Position numbers and translations under genes: made by a program
In this document: positions 34,032 to 43,354 of the stretch, piece by piece
Numbering within the stretch: position 1 is the first letter of the stretch
Layout of the letters: each line of letters starts with the position of its first letter
Notes under the pieces: model-generated
What the model was told of the DNA's origin: nothing
The model's input: only the letters and a program-made list of their open reading frames with translations
The model's database searches: none
NCBI GenBank assembly: GCA_019634925.1
Contig: JAHCAL010000001.1
Location: 620,001-684,000, forward strand
Direction of reading: 5' to 3'
Origin: Pseudomonadales bacterium
GTDB taxonomy: Bacteria; Pseudomonadota; Gammaproteobacteria; Pseudomonadales; Azotimanducaceae
Length of the DNA stretch: 64,000 nucleotides

Positions 34032-35531
34032 ATGCAGCATGCCGACATCCTCGCGCGCAACGGCCTCGGTCCCGACGAACTGTCGGGCGGACCGCTCGTC
34101 GTGCGCACGCCGGTCGACGGCAGCGTACTCGGGCGGATCGCGGTGCACGACGAGGCGGCGCTCGAAGCGATGATCGCGACGGCCGCGCGTGCGTTCCGCG
34201 TGTGGCGCGAGGTGCCGGCGCCGCGCCGTGGCGAACTCGTGCGCATGCTCGGCGAGGAACTGCGCGCGGCCAAGACCGAGCTCGGCGCGCTGGTCTCGCT
34301 CGAGAGCGGCAAGATCCTGCAGGAAGGGCAGGGCGAAGTGCAGGAGATGATCGACATCTGCGACTTCGCCGTGGGCCTCTCGCGGCAGTTGTACGGGCTG
34401 ACCATCGCCTCCGAACGCCCCGGCCACACCATGCGTGAAACCTGGCATCCGGCCGGTGTCTGCGCCGTGATCAGCGCGTTCAACTTCCCGGTCGCCGTCT
34501 GGTGCTGGAACGCGGCGCTCGCGCTGGTATGCGGTGATCCGGTCATCTGGAAACCGTCCGAGAAAACCCCGCTCTCGGCGCTGGCCGTCCATAGGATTGT
34601 CGAGCGTGCGCTCGCCCGTTTCGGCGGTGCGCCGGCGGGCCTGGTGCAGCTCGCGCTCGGCGATGCCGCGATCGGCCGCGCGCTGGTCGCGAACCCCGCG
34701 CTCGCGGTGGTTTCGGCGACCGGCTCGACGCGCATGGGGCGGGCCGTGGCGCCGGTGGTCGCCGCGCGCTTCGGGCGCAGCATTCTCGAGCTCGGCGGCA
34801 ACAACGCGATGGTGGTCGCACCATCGGCGGATCTCGACATGGCGTTGCGTGCGATCGTGTTCAGTGCGGTCGGCACGGCCGGGCAGCGCTGCACGACGTT
34901 GCGCCGGCTCATCGTTCACGAGGACGTCCACGACACGCTGGTGGCCCGGCTGCGCACCGTCTATGCGGGCCTCCCGGTCGGCAATCCGCTGGATCCCGAC
35001 ACGCTGGTAGGGCCGCTCATCGATGCGGCCGCGTTTCATGCCATGCAACGCGCGCTCGCAGCGGCCCGTGTCGACGGCGGCCGCGTGGCAGGCGGGGAGC
35101 GCGTGCTCGAGGCGCGCTGGCCGGAAGCCTGGTACGTGCGGCCGGCACTGGTGGAAATGCCGGCACAGACCGACGTGGTACGTGACGAGACGTTCGCGCC
35201 GATCCTCTACGTGCTGCGTTACCGCTCGTTCGACGAAGCCGTGGCGCTGCAGAACGACGTGCCGCAGGGGTTGTCGTCCAGCATCTTCTCCACCGACGTG
35301 CGCGAGACCGAGGCATTCCTCGCCGCCGGGGGTTCCGACTGCGGGATCGCCAACGTCAACATCGGCCCATCGGGCGCCGAGATCGGCGGCGCGTTCGGTG
35401 GCGAGAAGGATACCGGCGGCGGCCGCGAGTCCGGCTCGGACGCATGGAAGGGTTACATGCGCCGCCAGACCAGTACGATCAACTGGTCGCGCGCGCTGCC
35501 GCTCGCGCAGGGCATCCGGTTCGATTTCTGA
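34032..35531 (+). CDS. amaB: ALDH7-type aminoadipate-semialdehyde dehydrogenase
   Basis: A 499-aa aldehyde dehydrogenase of the ALDH7/antiquitin branch: SAFNFPVAVWCWN, ELGGNNAMVV (Glu base), TAGQRCTTLRR (Cys nucleophile), and the branch-specific NIGPSGAEIGGAFGGEKDTG followed by RESGSDAWKGYMRRQTSTIN. This branch oxidises alpha-aminoadipate 6-semialdehyde/piperideine-6-carboxylate to aminoadipate in lysine catabolism. The gene 36 bp downstream encodes a saccharopine-dehydrogenase-like enzyme, which would produce that semialdehyde and strengthens the call. Symbol by analogy with pseudomonad amaB. Confidence 0.88.
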   Translation: MQHADILARNGLGPDELSGGPLVVRTPVDGSVLGRIAVHDEAALEAMIATAARAFRVWREVPAPRRGELVRMLGEELRAAKTELGALVSLESGKILQEGQGEVQEMIDICDFAVGLSRQLYGLTIASERPGHTMRETWHPAGVCAVISAFNFPVAVWCWNAALALVCGDPVIWKPSEKTPLSALAVHRIVERALARFGGAPAGLVQLALGDAAIGRALVANPALAVVSATGSTRMGRAVAPVVAARFGRSILELGGNNAMVVAPSADLDMALRAIVFSAVGTAGQRCTTLRRLIVHEDVHDTLVARLRTVYAGLPVGNPLDPDTLVGPLIDAAAFHAMQRALAAARVDGGRVAGGERVLEARWPEAWYVRPALVEMPAQTDVVRDETFAPILYVLRYRSFDEAVALQNDVPQGLSSSIFSTDVRETEAFLAAGGSDCGIANVNIGPSGAEIGGAFGGEKDTGGGRESGSDAWKGYMRRQTSTINWSRALPLAQGIRFDF

Positions 35532-35567
35532 AGCGGGGCGGTGTCCCGACCCCGCGGGAGCAGCAGC

Positions 35568-36638
35568 ATGGCATTCGAGCGCGTCGCGGTTCTGGGGCTC
35601 GGCAAGGTCGGCACGCTCGCCGCGCGGCTCCTGCATCTAGCGGGATTCCAGGTCACTGCCTGGGATTCCCGCCGACCGCGCGAGACGCTGCCCTTCGAAG
35701 TGGTCGAGGCGGATCTCGCGCAGGACACGGCGCTCGCGCGCATCACGCACGCCGCCGATGCCGTGCTCTCGTGCCTGCCCTATCACCTCAACCGTCGGGT
35801 CGCGGAGGCCGCGCATGCAGGGGGACTGCACTACTTCGATCTGACCGAGGACGTGCCGACCACGCAGGCCATCCGGGCACTCGCGCGCACCGCGCGCGGG
35901 CTCATGGCGCCGCAGTGCGGGCTCGCGCCGGGGTTCGTCGGGATCGTCGGCGCCGCCCAGGCGGCAGCATTCGATCGCTGTCGTTCACTCCGGATGCGGG
36001 TCGGCGCGCTGCCGCAGCACCCGACCGGCCTCATGGGTTACGCGTTCAACTGGTCGCCGGAAGGCGTCGTCAACGAATACCTGAACGACTGCGAGGTCAT
36101 CGAGGACGGGCAGCGCAAGACGGTCTCGTCGATGGAATGGCTGGAGACGCTGTATGTCGACGGCGTTCAGCTCGAAGCGTTCACCACGTCGGGCGGGCTC
36201 GGCACGATCTGCGAGACCTACCACGGCGTCATCGACAACGTCGACTACAAGACCATGCGTTACCCCGGCCACATGCGGCTCATGAACTTCTTCTTCCATG
36301 AGCTGCTGATGCGCGAACGCCGCGAACTGGCCGGCGCGATCCTGACCCACGCCAAGCCGCCGGTGGACGACGACATCGTGTACGTGCACGTCTCGGCGGA
36401 GGGCACGTGCGACGGGCGGCTCGAGCGGCGCGAGTTCGTGCGGGCATACCGGCCGTGCCGGCTCGATGGCGAGATGCAGCGCGCCATCGCCTGGACGACG
36501 TCAGCCTCGGTGGTGGCCGTGATCGAACTGGTGCGCGCGGGGCGACTGCCCCAGGCCGGGTTCCTGAAGCAGGAGGAGGTCCCGCTCGAGGGGTTTCTGG
36601 CAACTCCCACGGGCACGCTGTTCGAGGCGCCGGGCTGA
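35568..36638 (+). CDS. Saccharopine dehydrogenase-like (LYS9-type) oxidoreductase
   Basis: A 356-aa NAD(P)-binding enzyme: N-terminal VAVLGLGKVGTLAARLL Rossmann, then SCLPYHLNRRVAEAA, YFDLTEDV, QCGLAPGFVGI, and GYAFNWSPEGVVNEYLN in the catalytic domain, all typical of the LYS9-like saccharopine reductase/dehydrogenase family. Known members split saccharopine to glutamate and aminoadipate semialdehyde or run the reverse. Paired with an ALDH7 enzyme, it suggests a two-step route from saccharopine (or a related adduct) to aminoadipate. A lysine-ketoglutarate reductase half is not encoded here. Start ATG selected after the upstream gene's stop. Confidence 0.85.
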   Translation: MAFERVAVLGLGKVGTLAARLLHLAGFQVTAWDSRRPRETLPFEVVEADLAQDTALARITHAADAVLSCLPYHLNRRVAEAAHAGGLHYFDLTEDVPTTQAIRALARTARGLMAPQCGLAPGFVGIVGAAQAAAFDRCRSLRMRVGALPQHPTGLMGYAFNWSPEGVVNEYLNDCEVIEDGQRKTVSSMEWLETLYVDGVQLEAFTTSGGLGTICETYHGVIDNVDYKTMRYPGHMRLMNFFFHELLMRERRELAGAILTHAKPPVDDDIVYVHVSAEGTCDGRLERREFVRAYRPCRLDGEMQRAIAWTTSASVVAVIELVRAGRLPQAGFLKQEEVPLEGFLATPTGTLFEAPG

Positions 36639-36853
36639 CGCCTCCGGAGCGTGCGCCCGGCGGTTATCCCACGCCGCGACGATAACTGAAACTCTATATC
36701 CATAGAATTCGATATAAGGTATTACATATCAAGGCGCGGCGCGTGATGCGTTTTCGCAGATCGACCGGATCCACGTCCGATGCAGGTGGGGATGCGGGTG
36801 GGTAAGCGTGCGGTTACGCGAGCGGGCAGTGGCACCGTTCCGCCCGGGGCCGC
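36639..36853. other. AT-rich island between convergent genes
   Basis: A 215-bp convergent gap. At 36688-36730 a local AT-rich patch stands out in otherwise GC-rich DNA and contains TATATC-N10-GATATA (36695-36700/36711-36716) with GAATTC in the spacer. No coding potential beyond a 19-codon open frame, and no RNA gene was recognised. Could be a promoter for a small RNA, an old insertion scar or a DNA-binding site. Confidence 0.4.
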
Positions 36854-38800
36854 TCAGGCGGCGCCGGCGTCCAGGAACTGGTAGTCGGTCGGGTTCGGGC
36901 GGCGCGTGCGGTGCCAGAACTCGACCAGCGGATACGGCCAATTCTGGGTGACCCGGCCTTTCGTGTTCTTGTACCAGGTGGGGACGTTGGCCGCACCCCA
37001 GGCCATCTCCAGATTCTCGGCATCGATCGCCTGGTTGTAGGCGTCGTGCACGTCGCGGCGGCAGTCGAGTGCGGCATGCCCGCCTCTCAGCAGCAGGCCG
37101 ATGCAGCCCAGGATGTAACGCACCTCGCACTCCGAGAAGAAGATGATGCTGCCGTTCGCCACGATATTGGTGTTCGGGCCGTAGCAGCAGAACAGGTTTG
37201 GAAACCCGGGGATGGTGATGCCGAGATACGCACGCGGATCGCCGTTCCAGTGCGCCTGCAGTTCCTTGCCGCTGCGTCCGTAGACACGCATCGGCCACAG
37301 GAACCGGCTCGCCTCGAACCCGGTGCCATAGATGATCACGTCGGCATCGTATGCGATACCGCTCTCGGTCACGACGCCGGTCGTGGTGATCTCGCGCACC
37401 GGTTCGTCGACCAGGTGCACGTTGTCGCGGCGCAGGGCGCGCATCCAGTTGCCGTTGTCTAGCAGGATCCGCTTGGCGCCGACCGGATATTTCGGCACCA
37501 CCTTGCGGAACAGTTCGGTATCGCCTTCACAGAGTTCCGCGATCCAGTCGGTGAACATCTGCCGGACCTCGTCGTTCGCCGCGCTGATCGAGTGGTTCTG
37601 GCCGTTCCAGGCGGGATCCTTTCTCACAGCGTGCAGGAGCCCTTCCGCCGCGTTCCAGAACATCGAGAAGCGGTACCACTTCGCGTAGTAGGGCACATGG
37701 TTCAAGAGCCAGTGTTTTCCGGCCGGCACGTTGTCGTGATAGGTCGGCACCGGCGCCATCCACGGCGGCGTGCGCTGGAAAATTGTCACGTCGCCCGCCA
37801 CCTTGGCGATCTCCGGGGCAAACTGGAACGCGCTCGCGCCGGTGCCGATGACCAGGATCCGCTTGCCGGTCAGGTCGTGTTCGTGCTGCCACTCGGTGGA
37901 GTGGAACGAGATGCCTTCGAAGCGCTCCCGCCCGGGCACGTCCGGCCACTTCGGCCGATTCAGTTGACCCACCGCGCTGATGACCGCATTTGTTTCGAGT
38001 TCCTCGCGGGTGCCGTCGCGACGTTCGAGCGTGAGGCGCCAGCGCCCGCCGCGTTCGTCGAAACGCGCTTCCTTCACCTCGGTGCCGAACCGGGTGTGCG
38101 CCTTGAGCCCGTAATCGCGCGCAGTCGCATCGAAGTAGTCGCGCAGCACCGGCTGTGGCGAGTAGTACTGCGGCCAGTCGGCTGGCCGGAAGCTGTACGA
38201 ATAGATGTGGTTGGGGCTGTCGACCCGGCAGCCCGGATAGGTGTTCTGGTACCAGGTGCCGCCGACGTCCTCGTGGCGCTCGATGATCTCGAACGGAATC
38301 CCGGCCGCCTGCAGGCGGATGCCGGCGAGGATCCCGGACATGCCGGCCCCGATGATGGCGACCTTGAATCCCGCCCGCGCGGCGGCGGGCAGTTCGTCGA
38401 GCCCGACCGGCGCATAGGGATCCTCGCCGCTCAGCATGAGTTCCGCGTGCAGGAATTCGCCGTATTCGGGCGTGAGCGCCCGGTCGACGATGAAGTCCAC
38501 CATCTCATTGACCAGCGCTTGCGAGGGCGGTGCCGGCAGACGCGCGCCGTCGCGCAGCGCGCAGAGCGCTTCGCGCGCGCGGGCGCGCACGGTGGCCTGG
38601 TCCTCGGGGCTGATGTTGCCCTGCTCGTCGCCGAAGAAGTTGATGACCGGCTTGATCGGTCCGCGCACGACGTTCGCGTCGCCGGTGATGTGCACCAGCG
38701 CGCACATCAGCGCCGGGATGTGCGCATCCTCGAGCGCGGCTTCGATCTCGGCGTCGGATGCCGTGATCGGCCTCAGATGATCGAGTCCGTGAATGGTCAT
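36854..38800 (-). CDS. Baeyer-Villiger monooxygenase, HAPMO-like (copy A)
   Basis: A 648-aa FAD/NADPH monooxygenase. FAD Rossmann GAGMSG (151-156), the Baeyer-Villiger fingerprint FEGISFHSTEW (F294, G296, H300, W304), and a second Rossmann VIGTGASAFQF (318-328) for NADPH. GGTWYQNTYPGCRVD precedes the substrate pocket. The about 140-residue N-terminal extension is typical of 4-hydroxyacetophenone monooxygenase-type enzymes, which insert oxygen next to a ketone to give esters or lactones. GGGGAGAA upstream supports the start. It is divergent from an SDR and from a paralogue of equal length on the other strand. Confidence 0.93.
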   Translation of the reverse strand: MTIHGLDHLRPITASDAEIEAALEDAHIPALMCALVHITGDANVVRGPIKPVINFFGDEQGNISPEDQATVRARAREALCALRDGARLPAPPSQALVNEMVDFIVDRALTPEYGEFLHAELMLSGEDPYAPVGLDELPAAARAGFKVAIIGAGMSGILAGIRLQAAGIPFEIIERHEDVGGTWYQNTYPGCRVDSPNHIYSYSFRPADWPQYYSPQPVLRDYFDATARDYGLKAHTRFGTEVKEARFDERGGRWRLTLERRDGTREELETNAVISAVGQLNRPKWPDVPGRERFEGISFHSTEWQHEHDLTGKRILVIGTGASAFQFAPEIAKVAGDVTIFQRTPPWMAPVPTYHDNVPAGKHWLLNHVPYYAKWYRFSMFWNAAEGLLHAVRKDPAWNGQNHSISAANDEVRQMFTDWIAELCEGDTELFRKVVPKYPVGAKRILLDNGNWMRALRRDNVHLVDEPVREITTTGVVTESGIAYDADVIIYGTGFEASRFLWPMRVYGRSGKELQAHWNGDPRAYLGITIPGFPNLFCCYGPNTNIVANGSIIFFSECEVRYILGCIGLLLRGGHAALDCRRDVHDAYNQAIDAENLEMAWGAANVPTWYKNTKGRVTQNWPYPLVEFWHRTRRPNPTDYQFLDAGAA

Positions 38801-38960
38801 GCCAGTTCTCCCCGCGCATCGGATCGGCGACTTTACCATGCGCTCCCGGACCCTGCCGCTGCCGGCCTGCCCGGGCAGGCTGGACTGACAGGATACAGCG
38901 GGCGATCATGCGCCGCGTTTGCCGCCGGGATGTACCGGGCGGACGCGGGAGGACGTTGCG

Positions 38961-39959
38961 ATGAAGGATTTCGGTGGCCGCCTGGCCGTCATCACCGGCG
39001 CCGGCAGCGGAATGGGCCGCGAACTCGCCGTGCAGCTTGCCACGGCGGGCTGCAACCTGGGTCTCTGTGACATCACGCTGGCAGCGCTCGAGGAAACGCG
39101 CGCGCTGTGCGCGGCGGCGGGTCCGGCGGATCTGCGCGTAAGCATTCACCGCTGCGACGTCTCCGACGAGCAGCAGGTGCTCGCGTTCCGCGACGGCGTG
39201 GTCGCGCAGCACGACGCGGCGTGTGTACACCTGTTGTTCAACAATGCGGGCATCGGCGGCGGCGGGAGCTTCATCGTCGACGAGCGTGCCGAGTGGGAGC
39301 GCACGTTCGGCGTCTGCTGGTACGGCGTCTACTACTGCTCGCGCGCGTTCCTGCCGCTGGTGCTCGCCGCCCCGGAAGCGCATATCGTGAACACCTCGAG
39401 CGTCAACGGTTTCTGGGCGAGCCTCGGCCCTGCGACCCCGCACACGGCGTACAGCGCGGCCAAGTTCGCGGTGAAGGGGTTCACCGAGGCGCTGATCACC
39501 GATCTGCGGCTCAATGCGCCGCACGTCAGGGTTTCGCTGGTCATGCCCGGCCACATCGGCACCGGGATCGCGCTCAATACCGGCAAGATCCTGCGCGGCC
39601 GCGACGCCATGGGCATGAGCGCGGAAGAAGTCGCCCAGGCCCGCGCGCGCATGGCGGCGCGTGGACTGCCGGTCGACAATCTTCCCGACGACCACATCCG
39701 CGCCGCCATGCACCAGGCCGCGCTCGACTTCCGTGACAAGGCGCCGCTGACCGCGGCGCAGGCGGCGACCATCATCCTCGACGGCGTCAGGGAACAGCGC
39801 TGGCGCATCCTGGTCGGCGAAGACGCGAAGCGCCTCGACGCGATGGTGCGCACCGAGCCGGAACTGGCCTACGAACCGGACTTCACCGAACGCATGACCG
39901 CGCAGGGCGTGCTCGGTAATCTCGCCCGCAGCACCCAGGGTGCCGGCGACGGCGCCTGA
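38961..39959 (+). CDS. Short-chain dehydrogenase/reductase
   Basis: A 332-aa classical SDR: cofactor motif TGAGSGMG (12-19), NNAG (94-97), catalytic Ser146/Ser147 (NTSSVNG), Tyr164 and Lys168 (AYSAAKFAV). It oxidises alcohols or reduces carbonyls with NAD(P). GGGAGG upstream of the ATG. First gene of a plus-strand operon with the Baeyer-Villiger copy B (46-bp gap), so it probably makes or consumes the ketone or alcohol linked to that enzyme. The C-terminal about 70 residues exceed a minimal SDR and may shape a bulky substrate site. Confidence 0.92.
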   Translation: MKDFGGRLAVITGAGSGMGRELAVQLATAGCNLGLCDITLAALEETRALCAAAGPADLRVSIHRCDVSDEQQVLAFRDGVVAQHDAACVHLLFNNAGIGGGGSFIVDERAEWERTFGVCWYGVYYCSRAFLPLVLAAPEAHIVNTSSVNGFWASLGPATPHTAYSAAKFAVKGFTEALITDLRLNAPHVRVSLVMPGHIGTGIALNTGKILRGRDAMGMSAEEVAQARARMAARGLPVDNLPDDHIRAAMHQAALDFRDKAPLTAAQAATIILDGVREQRWRILVGEDAKRLDAMVRTEPELAYEPDFTERMTAQGVLGNLARSTQGAGDGA

Positions 39960-40005
39960 GATCACCGGAGCCGGGCAAGCGGACAGCGGTGGAGAGCAAC
40001 CCGAC

Positions 40006-41952
40006 ATGATCAGCAACCGATTCGACCAGTGGCGGCCGATCACGGAACCCGACGCGGCCATCGCGGCGGCACTCGAACACGCGCACATTCCGGCGCTGCT
40101 CGCCGCGCTCGTGCACCTCACCGGTGACCCGGGCCTGATCCGGGGCGCGATCCGCCCGTCGGCGGCGTTCTTCGGCGATCCGCAGGGTGGCATCAGCCCC
40201 GCACAGCAGGCCGAGGTCCGTGCCATGGCGCTGGACGTCCTGCGCGCGTACCGCGACGGCGGCTGCGCGCGGCCGCCGGCGCCCCCGCCGGAGCGGGTGC
40301 ACGAACTGATGAGCTTCATGGTCGCGGACACCCTGCCCGAGCCGTACCTGGAATTCCTCCAGTCCGAACTCGCGCTGGAAGGCGAAGACCCGTACGGGCA
40401 ACCGGCGCTGGGCGCGATTCCACGCGCGCGCCGGGCCGACTTCCGGGTGCTCGTCATCGGCGCCGGCATGTCGGGCATCCTGGCCGCGATCCGTCTGAAG
40501 GAAGCGGGTATCCCGTGCCTCGTGGTCGAGAAGAACCCGGACGTCGGCGGTACCTGGTTCGAGAACACCTATCCCGGCTGCCGGGTCGACAGTCCGAATC
40601 ACACCTACTCCTACTCGTTCGAGCCTAACGACTGGCCGCAGCATTTCTCGGATCAGGCCACGCTGCTCGACTACTTCCGCCGTGTCGCGGACAAGTACCG
40701 GATCCGCGATATGGTGCGCTTCGGTACCGAAGTGGTTGCGGCGGCGTTCGACGAAGGCGCCGGCACCTGGCGGGTGACGGTGCGCCCGACGGATCGGGCG
40801 ACCGGCGGTGCCGAGGAAGTGCTGGTCGTGAACGCGCTGATCAGCGCGGTTGGGCAGTTGAACCGGCCGCGGCTGCCGGACATCCCCGGGCGCGATACAT
40901 TTCGCGGCGCGGCGTTCCATTCCGCGCAGTGGAACCACGCGACCCCGCTCGACGGCAAGCGCATCGCGGTGATCGGCACCGGCGCGAGTGCGTTCCAGTT
41001 CGTGCCCATCATTGCCGGGGAAGCCGCCGCAGTGACGGTGTTCCAGCGTACCCCGCCATGGATGAGCCCGACGCCGGACTACTTCAATCCGATCCCGGCC
41101 GGCAAGCACTGGCTGCTGAACCACGTGCCCTACTACGCGAAGTGGTACCGGCTGTGGATGTTCTGGCGCACGGCCGAAGGGCTGCTCGGCGCGGTGCGGC
41201 GCGACCTGACCTGGAACGACCAGTCGCGTTCGGTGAGCGCCCGCAACGACGACATGCGGCGGCTCCTGACCGCCTACATGGCGGATCTCTGCGGAGGCGA
41301 CGCCGCGCTGCTCGAAAAGTGCATTCCGGATTATCCGGTCGGCGGCAAACGCATGCTGCGCGACGACGGCCGCTACCTGCGTTCACTGCGCCGTGACAAC
41401 GTGGCGCTGGTGACGGCGCGGATCGCCGCGATCGAGCCGGAAGGCGTACGCACGACTGACGGCAAGCTCCACGAAGCGGACGTGCTGATCTACGGCACCG
41501 GCTTTCACGCGGACCGGTTCCTCTGGCCGATGCAGATCACCGGGCGTGGCGGCCGTGACCTGCAGGCGCACTGGAACGGCGACCCGCGCGCCTACCTCGG
41601 CATCACCATCCCGGGCTTTCCGAACCTGTTCTGCTGCTACGGCCCGAACACCAACATCGTGGTGAACGGCAGCATCGTGTTCTTCTCGGAGTGCGAGGTG
41701 CGCTACATTCTCGGCTGCATCGCGCTGCTGCTGGACGGCGGGCACCGTGCGCTCGACTGCCGCCCGGCGGTACACGACGCGTTCAACCAGTCGGTCGACG
41801 CCGCGAATGCGGAAATGGCCTGGGGTGCGCCCAACGTACAGAGCTGGTACAAGAACGAACGCGGCCGGGTGACCCAGAACTGGCCGTTCACCCTGCTGGA
41901 GTTCTGGCAGCGCACCCGCGTGCCGGACCCGGCCGACTACGAATTTTCCTGA
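40006..41952 (+). CDS. Baeyer-Villiger monooxygenase, HAPMO-like (copy B)
   Basis: A 648-aa paralogue of the enzyme at 36854-38800 with identical length and the same order of motifs: GAGMSG, GGTWFENTYPGCRVD, the fingerprint FRGAAFHSAQW, VIGTGASAFQF, and GKHWLLNHVPYYAKWYR shared nearly verbatim. Divergence is spread across the protein, so this is an old duplication rather than a recent copy. Same reaction class (ketone to ester or lactone), possibly for a different ring or side chain. In an operon with an upstream SDR and downstream HIT and M55 genes. Confidence 0.93.
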   Translation: MISNRFDQWRPITEPDAAIAAALEHAHIPALLAALVHLTGDPGLIRGAIRPSAAFFGDPQGGISPAQQAEVRAMALDVLRAYRDGGCARPPAPPPERVHELMSFMVADTLPEPYLEFLQSELALEGEDPYGQPALGAIPRARRADFRVLVIGAGMSGILAAIRLKEAGIPCLVVEKNPDVGGTWFENTYPGCRVDSPNHTYSYSFEPNDWPQHFSDQATLLDYFRRVADKYRIRDMVRFGTEVVAAAFDEGAGTWRVTVRPTDRATGGAEEVLVVNALISAVGQLNRPRLPDIPGRDTFRGAAFHSAQWNHATPLDGKRIAVIGTGASAFQFVPIIAGEAAAVTVFQRTPPWMSPTPDYFNPIPAGKHWLLNHVPYYAKWYRLWMFWRTAEGLLGAVRRDLTWNDQSRSVSARNDDMRRLLTAYMADLCGGDAALLEKCIPDYPVGGKRMLRDDGRYLRSLRRDNVALVTARIAAIEPEGVRTTDGKLHEADVLIYGTGFHADRFLWPMQITGRGGRDLQAHWNGDPRAYLGITIPGFPNLFCCYGPNTNIVVNGSIVFFSECEVRYILGCIALLLDGGHRALDCRPAVHDAFNQSVDAANAEMAWGAPNVQSWYKNERGRVTQNWPFTLLEFWQRTRVPDPADYEFS

Positions 41953-41967
41953 CGGGCGGGGATCAGC

Positions 41968-42396
41968 ATGAGTTATCGAACGGACAACGTCTTCGCCAGG
42001 ATCCTGCGTGGCGAACTGCCCGCGCACCGCGTGTACGAGGACGAGCACACGCTGGCCTTCATGGACATCATGCCGCAGGTGGACGGGCATACGCTGGTCA
42101 TTCCGAAGTACCCGGCAGAAGACCTGTTCGACCTGCCGGCGGAGCACCTGCGCCACACCATCGAGACGACCCAGCGGGTCGCTCGGGCGGTACGCGAGGC
42201 GTTCGCGGCGGACGGCATCATGATCGCCCAGCTGTCCGGCGCGGCGGCCGGGCAGACGGTGTTTCACCTGCATTTCCACATCCTGCCGCGTTCGGCCGGC
42301 ATCGACTTCCGCCTGCACGCGCGGGACATGGCGCCGGGCGCGGTGCTCGCCGAACACGCGCGGCGCATCCGCGACGTGCTCGCCGCCGGGCATTGA
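41968..42396 (+). CDS. HIT-family nucleotide hydrolase/transferase
   Basis: A 142-aa HIT protein. The histidine triad reads HLHFHILPR near residue 98; FARILRGELPAHRVYEDE, LAFMDIMPQVDGHTLVIPK and the middle helix are typical of the Hint/HinT branch. These hydrolyse nucleoside phosphoramidates or related adenylylated metabolites in the cytosol. It lies 15 bp after the Baeyer-Villiger gene, probably co-transcribed without an obvious pathway role. Confidence 0.92.
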   Translation: MSYRTDNVFARILRGELPAHRVYEDEHTLAFMDIMPQVDGHTLVIPKYPAEDLFDLPAEHLRHTIETTQRVARAVREAFAADGIMIAQLSGAAAGQTVFHLHFHILPRSAGIDFRLHARDMAPGAVLAEHARRIRDVLAAGH

Positions 42397-42421
42397 TCGG
42401 GTTCCGCCGGGGAGCGATGCC

Positions 42422-43279
42422 GTGAAGGTCTTCATCAGCGTGGACATGGAAGGGATCTCCGGGCTCGTGCGCTGGGCGGACGTTGCCACCCGCGGCATCG
42501 ACTACCCGCGCAATCGCCGGCTCATGACCGAGGACGTCAACGCCGCGGTGGAAGGGGCGCTCGCCGGTGGCGCGACCGAAGTGGTCGTAGAGGAGAACCA
42601 CGGCGTCGAGGATCTCTGCAACCTGCTCATGGACGAGATCCACCCGGACTGCCGCGTGGTGCGCGGCGCGGGTCGGCCCGGTGCGACGACGATGGCGGCG
42701 CTGGATGCGAGCGTCGGCGTCGTGCTGCTGGTCGGCCACCACGGCCGCGCCGGATCGTTCCCTGGCATCATGGCGCATACGATCTCGTACGGCGGCTTCA
42801 AGCTGGTGCGCCTCGCCGGCGAGCCGATCGGCGAAGCGGACTTCTTCGCGCTGCGGGCCGGCGAACTCGGCGTGCCGGTGGGCATGATCAGCGGTGACCA
42901 GGTGGTCGCCGCCCAGGTGGCGGCGATCTGCCCGTGGGTCGAGCAGGCGATCGTCAAGGAAGCGCTCGGCAACCAGGCGGGCAACTGCCTGGCGCCGGTC
43001 CGGGCGCGCGGCCTGATCGAGGCCGCGGCCCGGCGCGCGGTCGAGCGTGCGCGGGCCGGCGCACTCGGGCTCTACCGGGGGGTGGTGCCGCCGTACCACC
43101 TCGAGGTGGAGCTGCGCGACGCGATCGCTGACGACATGCGGCGCAACGTGACGTCACTCGCCGGGTTCAGCATCGTCGACGACCGCACCATCGCGGTCGA
43201 GGCGCCGGACATGGCGCTCGCGTTCCGGCGCGTGGCCTATCTCGGCTATGCCGACCGGCCCGGGGTGACGCGGCACTGA
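42422..43279 (+). CDS. M55-family D-aminopeptidase (DppA-like)
   Basis: A 285-aa zinc peptidase of family M55. SVDMEGISG at the N-terminus (metal-binding Asp8 and Glu10), ENHGVEDLCNLL, GHHGRAG and GDQVVAAQV match DppA, a decameric D-amino-acid-specific aminopeptidase. Start is GTG with GGGGAG upstream, in the short gap after the HIT gene. Probably scavenges D-Ala-D-Ala-type or other small peptides; no peptide transporter genes are nearby. Confidence 0.88.
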   Translation: MKVFISVDMEGISGLVRWADVATRGIDYPRNRRLMTEDVNAAVEGALAGGATEVVVEENHGVEDLCNLLMDEIHPDCRVVRGAGRPGATTMAALDASVGVVLLVGHHGRAGSFPGIMAHTISYGGFKLVRLAGEPIGEADFFALRAGELGVPVGMISGDQVVAAQVAAICPWVEQAIVKEALGNQAGNCLAPVRARGLIEAAARRAVERARAGALGLYRGVVPPYHLEVELRDAIADDMRRNVTSLAGFSIVDDRTIAVEAPDMALAFRRVAYLGYADRPGVTRH

Positions 43280-43298
43280 GGGTCTCGTCCGCGCGGGG

Positions 43299-43314
43299 CG
43301 GGTCGCCCGACCCG
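43299..43314. terminator. Possible convergent terminator hairpin
   Basis: CGGGTCG-CC-CGACCCG: perfect 7-bp arms with a 2-nt centre, between convergent genes, without a T-tract. Placement is suggestive; strength is uncertain. Confidence 0.45.
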
Positions 43315-43354
43315 GTGTACGATGCCGCGTTGCGCCGCGCGCCCTTCGGTTCGC

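Noticed and set aside
33303..35636. A 777-codon minus-strand frame ending in LemA
   Set aside because: Everything upstream of about 33962 is antisense to the ALDH7 gene; the real protein starts at the lipoprotein signal.
36746..36805. A 19-codon frame in the AT-rich gap
   Set aside because: No ribosome site and Gly/Arg-biased content; too short to support.
38505..40568. A 687-codon minus-strand frame
   Set aside because: Antisense to the SDR and the start of Baeyer-Villiger copy B; its only protein-like part is an out-of-frame shadow.
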